Made by a program: the position numbers and the translations under genes
Notes under the pieces: model-generated
Seen by the model: only the letters and a program-made list of their open reading frames with translations
Databases searched by the model: none
What the model was told of the DNA's origin: nothing
Part shown: one piece after another, positions 57,395 through 64,000 of the stretch
Layout of the letters: every line of letters begins with the position of its first letter
Position numbering within the stretch: the stretch's first letter is position 1
Source: Zerene cesonia
Taxonomy: Eukaryota; Arthropoda; Insecta; Lepidoptera; Pieridae
Length of the DNA stretch: 64,000 nt
NCBI RefSeq assembly: GCF_012273895.1
Contig: NC_052117.1
Span: forward strand, 620,001-684,000
Direction of reading: 5' to 3'

Positions 57395-58317
57395 TACTTA
57401 GATTACTAGCCGCTTGATCCGCTTCTTCCGGATGCTACAAAAAGGTCACCGACATCTCTGGTAGGTACCACTTAAAATTTATAAATTGGATTAAATGACA
57501 ATAATTTTCTATCAAACATAAAAGGTATCAAACAGTTGAAAAACCACAGAGTTGTCGAGTAAAATAACCAAAAAATTAAACACACATTGAGAACCTTTTT
57601 GCTTCTTGGTAATGTTGTGTAATAGCCTATGATAAGACGGAATAGTTTAGCTTTCTGATAGTAAAAGAATTTTCATAATTGGATCAGTACTCCCAAAGAT
57701 AACCGCGTACAAACCTACAAAGTTAGAAACCTCTACATAGACTAGGGTTTCATTTCGCGTGATATTCGGTTTAAGTAAAAACTCCGACCTTTTTCGTTCT
57801 TAAAGGGAATTTACATGGTGCAACTCTAAGAAAGGTCCAAGGACTCATATTATCTATAGTATCATGAAGTAAATAACGTACTCTGCATGTATAATTCCCT
57901 AAAAGGTCTGACAGGACTGCCATTGCATGAAACGAATGAACGGGTTTATAAATATTATATTCTATAAAACGCTTCATATAAAAATACACTTTTTATATGA
58001 ACATAAATTTAAAATAAAATATTATTTGTATGTATTTAAAATTACTTAATCGGTTTATGCGTGACGTACTCGTAGAAGACGTTTTCTCTATCGCATCTTA
58101 CATTATCTACGTGTAGAAGTAGTCTTGTGATTTAAACCCATTTTAAAACTGTTTTCTTCCTGGCTGATAGAGGATTCTATTAGAGACATTTTATCTCATA
58201 TAACATTCACACTCTTGCGAGTTTCAGCTAGTTTTGTATGTATCTGTATAACAAATTGTGAGTAATAAAAATTATAAACTATAGGTCTAGCTACTCCAGA
58301 CAGCCGAACCGCCCTGA

Positions 58318-58438
58318 CTTCGCACGGGTGCAGTTATGAATGGTACATAGTATAAACCCTAATCTTGAGTCACTCTTTCTAATAAAAAAACTCTTATCAA
58401 AATCCGTTGCGCAGTTTTAAATATACATAGGAACCAAC
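58318..58438 (-). repeat. Degenerate Helitron-like or related repeat
   Basis: Minus-strand wording cttcgcacgggtgcagttat, 'cttgagtcactctttctaat', 'aaaatccgttgcgcagtttt' and 'atacatagg' is common to lepidopteran dispersed repeats, but I see no second copy here. Confidence 0.4.
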
Positions 58439-59096
58439 AGCAACAGGAAGCGATATTGTCTTGGTAAAGTAAGAGAAGCATTAGTAATATAACAAATTGT
58501 AAATTCGTTTGTTCGTTGCAGCCTTTTACGACTTCCACTGCTGGACATAGGAACATTAAATTAATAAATTGTTGGACATTGTAAATAAATAAAAAACAGT
58601 TAATCTGAGGTCAAGTTATTTCGATGTATTTGCATGCCGCTCTCCGAGAGATAGTCTTTTATCTCTTTAACCAATCTTGCCTAGAATAAATATATCATGG
58701 AATTGGGAAACGACTTTTTCATATCTTAATTAACTTATTGTCTCCGTAGCAAAAATCTTAAAATAAAATGCTCCGTTTTTAATTATTATTTCTTACAAAT
58801 TCTTTCCTTGAATTATTTCTTTACTTAATTTAAGAAATATATTACAAAAATACACAGCCAAGACTGTTGAAACAATACACAGACTTAATTGGTACCCTGT
58901 GGATAATTTATTCATGAAGACAATATCTAAAAAGGACATCGCTTTATTAAAAGAAAGAAAAATCTAAAATGAGAAGCGTCATAGCGTAACTATGAAATGA
59001 AAGTTTCCCAACCGCTGTCTTGAGGTTTTAAAGTCCGGTGTATAATGTAGTGTAGGATAACTGCCAACTATGAAATAATAGAACCTTCGTAATTTT

Positions 59097-59235
59097 AACC
59101 GACGTCCTAAAAACGAAAGAGGTTAAATTTTCACTCGATAATTCCGTGGGTTCTCAACTGATTGACGTAATTTAGTATTTGTTTTGAAATTGTCGTTATT
59201 GGGTCCCATTTTAGAATTTGGAGCGTTACCTCCCC
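59097..59235 (+). repeat. RPT-F-like degenerate repeat
   Basis: Contains aaccgacgtcctaaaaacga, 'cactcgataattccgtgggt' and 'attgggtcccattttagaa', similar to 3672-3800. Confidence 0.4.
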
Positions 59236-59298
59236 CCAGGGACGTTGAGGACCTTTATTGTGAAAAACTATATAAATATGCAAATATGCATAACCTAC

Positions 59299-59366
59299 AG
59301 TCTCGACCCCCGTATTGTGGATTTTAATTCCAAGGTCCTCACCACTGATCCACCACTGCTTTTTCA
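59299..59366 (-). repeat. SINE-E head fragment
   Basis: Minus-strand tRNA-like head: agtctcgacccccgtattg, 'ccaaggtcctcaccactgat' and 'ccaccactgctttt'. No body follows. The frames 59131-59394 and 59218-59439 are spurious. Confidence 0.6.
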
Positions 59367-60368
59367 CAACCAATGTGATATAATTCTTATCCAACTAATG
59401 ATACAATTTAAATTAGTACGTAAATTATTATCTTCGTAATACTAGTAACTTTAAAATTCTAATCAGGTATCTAGGCTATTAGATTATGCTCATACGCGAA
59501 ACAAGAGAAAATATTTTATTGTCAGTTTATGAAAAATGTTTTTAATCCGAAGTCATGTTCTAAAAACTCGCGGAGGCTAATTAAAAACAAACACGTTGCT
59601 CCGGCAGACGAAACAATGGATTGTTACCTACATTTCTTGTAGTTTTTAAAACGAGGCTCTTTTCTTTTCCTTTATAATAAGTGGTTTTTAGAGAAGAAAG
59701 GGTTGGAAAATTAACCAAGCACATGATTCCTTTGGAAACTGATCCGAAAATGAGTTTTTTTATGGAATGATACTACCCTGTGTTGATCTGGGATACAACT
59801 TATAAAAAGTTAGCTGTAAAATTCAGAATAAAATTTATATGTGTGAAATAATATTTTAAACTGGGTCAAGCAATAAGATTACTTACAAAACAAACTCATA
59901 AACGCAGACGCAAACTTAGCCTATTCATAATAACATGTCTAAAACTTTTTATAGGTCCCAAGTGACATGACTGTACCTACCTTTTATAAACCTTCAGAAA
60001 AGCAAAATACTAAGACAGTTTATTCATGCCTATAAATACCTATGAATTATTTATATGAAAACTTTGTGTCACAGATTTTCTAACCTATATTCGCCGAAAT
60101 AGGTTGACCGATTGTTAAGGTAATGTTTATTTTTAAAGTTAAAAATATAAATGTTTTTTTAACCACGTGAAAGAGTCCAGTGGGGATACCGTGACCTCTT
60201 AAGGCAGTACTAATACCAGTGTGGAATAGATGCCGCTACACGACCTTATAGATCCAATTCCTCTGGAAGAATTACCGCTTACTGGAAGAACGTTTGCCGG
60301 ATCTGATGTTAAATAATATAGACATAAAAGTAACGCCCAATACATTGAATTTTTCTACTCAATTCTTG

Positions 60369-60660
60369 TTTTTTATGTCATAATCGGCAATGGAGCTGTT
60401 GGGTCCCAGATGGTAAGCGCTTCCACCACCCATGAACATTTATAGAGGCGTAGGGTTTGCAGATATTACGCCTCTACAGATAGATTGCCGATTTTAAATA
60501 GGGTAAGGGATGTAATATTGCCGAGAAGATAAAAGGAAAGGACTGGTAAGGGTACAGAAAAGGATACGTGCTTCCAGCTCGCCCAGAAACCGAACGAACC
60601 ACAATAGCATGCTACTAAACCGATCTTCGGTATGGGTGTGGCACAATCTTCGCTAAGTCT
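60369..60660 (-). mobile_element. RET-B copy, second subfamily, nearly full length
   Basis: T-run at 60369-60374, then atgtcataatcggcaatgga, 'cagatggtaagcgcttccac', 'cgtgcttccagctcgcccag' and 'ggtatgggtgtggcacaat'. The outer stem is perfect, aatcggcaat/attgccgatt (60382-60391, 60484-60493), with a base pair that differs from the 44.3 kb copy on both arms. The distal end is lost. Confidence 0.75.
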
Positions 60661-60907
60661 ATCTTGGTATCATTAGTCGACCTATATCCTAATTGCTCCT
60701 ATAAATTACAACGTTTCTAGACAACATTTTTCTCAACGGCGTGTAATTAAATTCCCCGCTAACCTCTCGGTATTTATCTTGATAATTGGATAAACTTAAT
60801 GAAACACGGTCCAGTGATTTTAAAGCCCTGTTGAGCACTTTTATTTGTTATGTGATTATGAACAAAGAGTTATATACGAGATAAAGCGTATCTATATTCT
60901 TTATTAT

Positions 60908-61108
60908 TGTACCTCCCGCGGTTTCACCCCGCATAGTAAAACTCACACAGTTGCCGGATATATGGGATTTCCAGAATAAACCCCCTTTTTCTCAGGTCAC
61001 AAACAATCTTTTAAGCAAATTTAATCCACATCGGCTCATTGGTTTAAGCCTGAAGAAAAGAGAGACAGACGGATAGAGTTACTTTCGCATTTACAATATT
61101 GTTAGGGT
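60908..61108 (-). repeat. Degenerate Helitron-like copy
   Basis: Minus-strand wording: cctcccgcggtttcaccccg, 'gttgccggatatatgggatt', 'agagagacagacggataga', 'actttcgcatttacaatatt'. Confidence 0.5.
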
Positions 61109-61229
61109 TTTGCAAATGGGTCGATACAAACATGACTTCGTCGACAAAGAAATGGATTAAATGACAATATCAATTTAATGTAGCTTTTTATTAACATTTA
61201 TTATTTATTTATCTTTAAAATATATAATA

Positions 61230-61411
61230 CTAGCTGCACGCCCCGGCTCCGCCCGGGTTGTCATTTATCGTAATTAAAATTATTTAAACTATCCTATCTC
61301 TCAAGTTGGATCGAACTGCACATGGTGTGCGAATTTTATTATAATCGGTTAAGTGGTTTAGGAGTCCATTGAGGACAAACATTGTAACACGAGATTTATA
61401 TATATTAAGAT
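61230..61411 (-). mobile_element. HEL-N-related copy, Helitron-like
   Basis: Minus-strand copy: ctagctgcacgccccggctc at the native 3' end, 'tataatcggttaagtggttt' in the body and acacgagatttatatatatt at the native 5' end. Confidence 0.6.
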
Positions 61412-61558
61412 TTCGGTACATAGTAAGTGATTGAACTACTAAACGACCCTACTAATTTTAATGAAGCTTTAATTTCTATCCGACGTATATTTTTTAACAG
61501 GACGACAGTCGGTGTCGCTTTTATTTATCAATCTTTTGTTTAAAACTTTTGATTCTTA

Positions 61559-61813
61559 TCTATACTAATATCACAAAGCTGAAGAGTTTATTTGCTTGTT
61601 TGTTTGTTTGTTAAACGGGGAAACTTATTCATCCTTGAGGGCTTCCGTTGCGTGAGCTGAAAACGGTTCAAGATACCAAAAATATCTGTATGAAAGAATT
61701 GATCCTCTCTAAAAATGTCCTTGAAACGATTTCAAAAATTGTTGGATGTTGGATATGATCCGAGTGAGGCTATATATGTAGATAACACGAAAGAAGCCGG
61801 GCCGGACAGCTAG
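61559..61813 (+). mobile_element. HEL-C copy, longer variant
   Basis: A|TCTATACTAATATCACAAAG, then gctgaagagtttatttgctt and a (TTTG)n run, ending in gaagccgggccggacagCTAG. The centre (tatgaaagaattgatcctct) is not in other copies. Confidence 0.6.
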
Positions 61814-62126
61814 CTAATAATATATGTTGAACTATTTATGGGAGGCTCTATAAAAATTAATTATGACCATATTCATAAAAGACACGGCCTCAAAGCCTTC
61901 AGGGAGCACGATTAACCTTAGAACAGCATCATGCATTACCCAAATTTGCATAAAATAATTTACATCATATGCCAAAGCTTTGTTTTATGGAGGAACCGTA
62001 GGAAAATCTCGGCTCTACTTTGTGAAATATATCATCTTTATATGAATACACAGTGAGTCGTTTTCTTGGCCTTGATATTTTAGAATATTTAACCGTAATT
62101 TCAGTTTCGTCATTTACCAATTACTG

Positions 62127-62315
62127 CTAGTTTTAACCCGCAGCGTAAACCGCGTGGTACCCGGATAAAAAGCATATGTGCTAATCCAGATTATAATCTA
62201 TATATATATATATATATATATATCTCAGTGCCGAAATTCATACTAAGTTGTTTTCGGGTGAAAAAGTAACAAACATCCATACTTACATACTTTCTCGTTT
62301 ATTATATTAGTAGGA
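62127..62315 (-). mobile_element. HEL-type copy with an internal TA microsatellite, upstream of exon 3
   Basis: Minus-strand copy: ctagttttaacccgcagcgt at one end and cgtttattatattagtagga at the other. The centre contains a pure TA run at 62199-62223. It ends 160 bases before exon 3. Confidence 0.6.
62199..62223. repeat. (TA)12 microsatellite
   Basis: An uninterrupted TA run of about 25 bases inside a Helitron-like element in intron 2. It is likely to vary in length between individuals. Confidence 0.9.
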
Positions 62316-62475
62316 TATGCTTACCAACATATTAAACATGTAAAAAATTGTGGATCGTATACTAAAATACAACGAAAATTATAACAAATTGGTGCAAATA
62401 ATGCATACTTATTCCACGTTTTAGTACTGTTTTATTACCAAAACGTGTATTATTTACACGTGCATCTATTTCCAG

Positions 62476-62728
62476 ATACATAGCTGTCACGCAACCCATC
62501 AAGTATGCTAAGCACAAAAGCAACCTTCGCGTCTGGGTCATGATCGGCGTGGCCTGGCTGGTCTCCGCCGCGATAGGCTCCCCCGTGGTCCTGGGGCTGA
62601 ACAATACGCCAGACAGGAGTCCACATCAGTGCCTGTTCAACAGCACAGACTATGTGATCTTCTCATCGCTCGGTTCTTTCTACATACCATGTATTATAAT
62701 GATGTTCCTGTATTATAGGATTTTTAAG
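62476..62728 (+). CDS. Dop2R: D2-like dopamine receptor, coding exon 3 (DRY, TM4, ECL2, TM5)
   Basis: The first base completes Arg147 and the exon continues to residue 231, exit phase 0, donor TTTAAG|GTATGT. It completes DRY (146-148), followed by the IAVTQPIKYAKHK second loop. TM4 is about 166-186 with Trp174 (4.50). ECL2 has Cys199 (partner of Cys122) and sequons at N189 and N202. TM5 is about 209-230 with Pro218 (5.50) and serines at 5.42, 5.43 and 5.46 (residues 210, 211, 214), the set that contacts the catechol hydroxyls of dopamine. With Asp129 this supports a functional catecholamine site. SAAIGSP, VLGLNNTP and SFYIPCIIM are as in insect Dop2R. Base composition is clearly more GC-rich than the surrounding intron. 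ICL3, TM6 and TM7 lie beyond the window, so the gene is incomplete here. Confidence 0.95.
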
Positions 62729-62783
62729 GTATGTCGATTGTTTACATTCTGTTTTATGTGTGTTAACAGTTTCATTAAAAATC

Positions 62784-62949
62784 AGCTGCTCCTGCTTCGC
62801 CCGTGGTACATATAAAGCATTTGTAACTCACTGAGGTTGCAGCTTTCTAATGGTGAAAGAATTTTCGAAATCGGTCCAGAAGTTTTGCATGAAAACATCA
62901 CAAACATAACATACATACAAAAATTTCCTCTTAATAATATTAGTATAGA
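62784..62949 (-). repeat. HEL-C-like copy 55 bases after exon 3
   Basis: Minus-strand wording: gctgctcctgcttcgcccgt, 'gcagctttctaatggtgaaa', 'aaatcggtccagaagttttg' and 'aataatattagtataga'. It lies close behind the donor of exon 3. Confidence 0.5.
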
Positions 62950-63329
62950 TTATTTATGGTCTTACGTTACACTTTTATGGCTGTTCATACAAAACTTTAT
63001 TATAAGATTTTATGTTTCATAATTTTCACAACAGTGTCGTGTTGCTTCGTCATATCATTTTATTAAATTTATATAACAGATATTATGATAAATAGTTGCA
63101 AACTTCCGCATTTTGTTCTAAATTACATTCAAACTGTAGTAAACTTTATGCTTAAAAAACTTATAAATGAAATGCTACTCCATCATAACGGATAAACAAA
63201 ATTTTATGTGGCGATATAGTTGCTATGAGAGGCAATCGTCTCGAATATGTTCTGTACCCTGAATTATGTATTGTTTTTCTTTTCAACATTCTTTTATTCG
63301 CTTAATTGTATTTTGTTTAAAACTGACCC

Positions 63330-63515
63330 TTTTTTACTCGATTTTGACCCACTTTTAAAGGACAAATTTACATTTTGTACACTTGTCAAGGTTCGGTGAC
63401 AATAAATGATTTCATGAGCTTTTCTTTTATATTTTTTATTAATTTAAATGTCTTTTCTTAGTCTGGCAAGTGAGATAATTTATTCGATTCTGCCATTTGA
63501 GCGTATTTTTATAGT
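63330..63515 (+). repeat. MITE-M diverged copy
   Basis: Contains actcgattttgacccacttt, 'ggttcggtgacaataaatga', 'tttcatgagcttttctttta' and 'ccatttgagcgtattttt' in MITE-M order. Confidence 0.45.
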
Positions 63516-63897
63516 CTATTAATTTTACTTACTTACCAAATATTCTTGGGTAATAAACCATGAATAAAACAATATAACAAGATAAAAAATGCTTTCAAAT
63601 CAAATGTTAATTTTATATTTTTGTTGTCTTTATGAAAATAAATATACATTATGTTTTTATCTGATCTGGTCTTTATTTAGATATCGGATAATATTAATTT
63701 TATTTTTGATGTCTTCTTTGTTCAACAGAAGCCTCCTCTTCAAGATATAAAGCTTCACTGAACATTATTATAAAATTTATTTACTTTTTTGTGTAAGATA
63801 CAATACTGCGATTATCTTGAAAATAAATATTATATATTCTATTTTATTAGGCTATTTCCGCCTATTTCCTTAGCCAAAAATAATATTAAAAATAAAC

Positions 63898-64000
63898 GAA
63901 ACCCCCATCACATTGTTAAAACTAGATCAAATTTACATAGGATCACATGGAAGGCAGCAGCTTAAAGAAAAAGAATCATAAAAATCGTTTCATCCAGTTA
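63898..64000 (-). repeat. RPT-F copy cut by the window end
   Basis: Contains attgttaaaactagatcaaa, 'aggatcacatggaaggcagc' and 'aaaatcgtttcatcc', in minus-strand RPT-F order. Confidence 0.5.

Larger units (their letters stand above)
57229..62475 (+). other. Dop2R: Intron 2 of the D2-like receptor gene (5,247 bases, phase 2)
   Basis: Bounded by GTATGG at 57229 and CTATTTCCAG ending at 62475. It contains a HEL-N copy directly after the donor, RET-B at 60369, and several Helitron-like pieces. No nested gene was found. Confidence 0.85.
62729..64000 (+). other. Dop2R: Start of intron 3, running off the window
   Basis: Begins GTATGT. No acceptor followed by a coding exon is seen before 64000. It contains a HEL-C-like piece, a MITE-M piece and an RPT-F piece. 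Confidence 0.7.

Noticed and set aside
62362..62604. Minus-strand frame of 80 codons
   Set aside because: It is antisense to receptor exon 3, whose plus-strand reading shows clear GPCR motifs.

Overview
The window looks like AT-rich nuclear DNA from a moth or butterfly (Lepidoptera). The evidence is the dense set of lepidopteran-type interspersed repeats: a HaSE/Metulj-like tRNA-headed SINE, Lep1-like Helitron-like elements ending in CTAG, and a polyadenylated hairpin retroposon. The species cannot be named from the sequence alone. Two runs of exactly 1000 N (613-1612 and 50223-51222) are fixed-length scaffold gaps. The second is probably artificial, because the 66 bases on its two sides are identical.

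Only one protein-coding gene is supported: a D2-like dopamine receptor (Dop2R/D2R), on the plus strand. Three coding exons are present. Exon 1 (36067-36396) carries the extracellular N-terminus, TM1 and TM2. Exon 2 (57119-57228) carries ECL1 and TM3. Exon 3 (62476-62728) carries the DRY motif, TM4, ECL2 and TM5. Intron phases are 0, 2 and 0. The joined reading frame is 231 codons without a stop. The third intracellular loop, TM6, TM7 and the C-terminus must lie beyond position 64000. Intron 1 is 20,722 bases and intron 2 is 5,247 bases. Upstream ATGs with short reading frames precede the start codon; one frame stops one base before it.

Bases 1-35950 hold no recognisable gene and may be intergenic or an upstream intron of the same gene. 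This stretch and both introns are filled with short non-autonomous elements. The families I could define by internal comparison are: (1) HEL-A/C/N, Helitron-like, inserted between A and T, with TC...CTAG ends; (2) RET-B, a polyadenylated retroposon with a 3' double-stem hairpin whose stems covary between two subfamilies; (3) SINE-E, with tRNA-like A and B boxes, one copy full-length with a 12-base target-site duplication; (4) SINE-L, with a Leu/Ser-tRNA-like head, one copy rearranged into a fold-back; (5) MITE-like elements D, H and M and a single 557-base TA-flanked element with perfect 16-base inverted ends; (6) LINE 3' tails and several older repeats (F, G, Q).

Apart from the receptor exons, the short reading frames I examined fall in repeats, antisense to exons, across N gaps, or in anonymous AT-rich sequence. 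I saw no other gene, tRNA gene, rRNA, CRISPR array or prokaryotic feature. Family names HEL-, RET-, SINE-, MITE-, RPT- and TAIL- are my working labels. Repeat boundaries were judged by eye and may be off by several bases.
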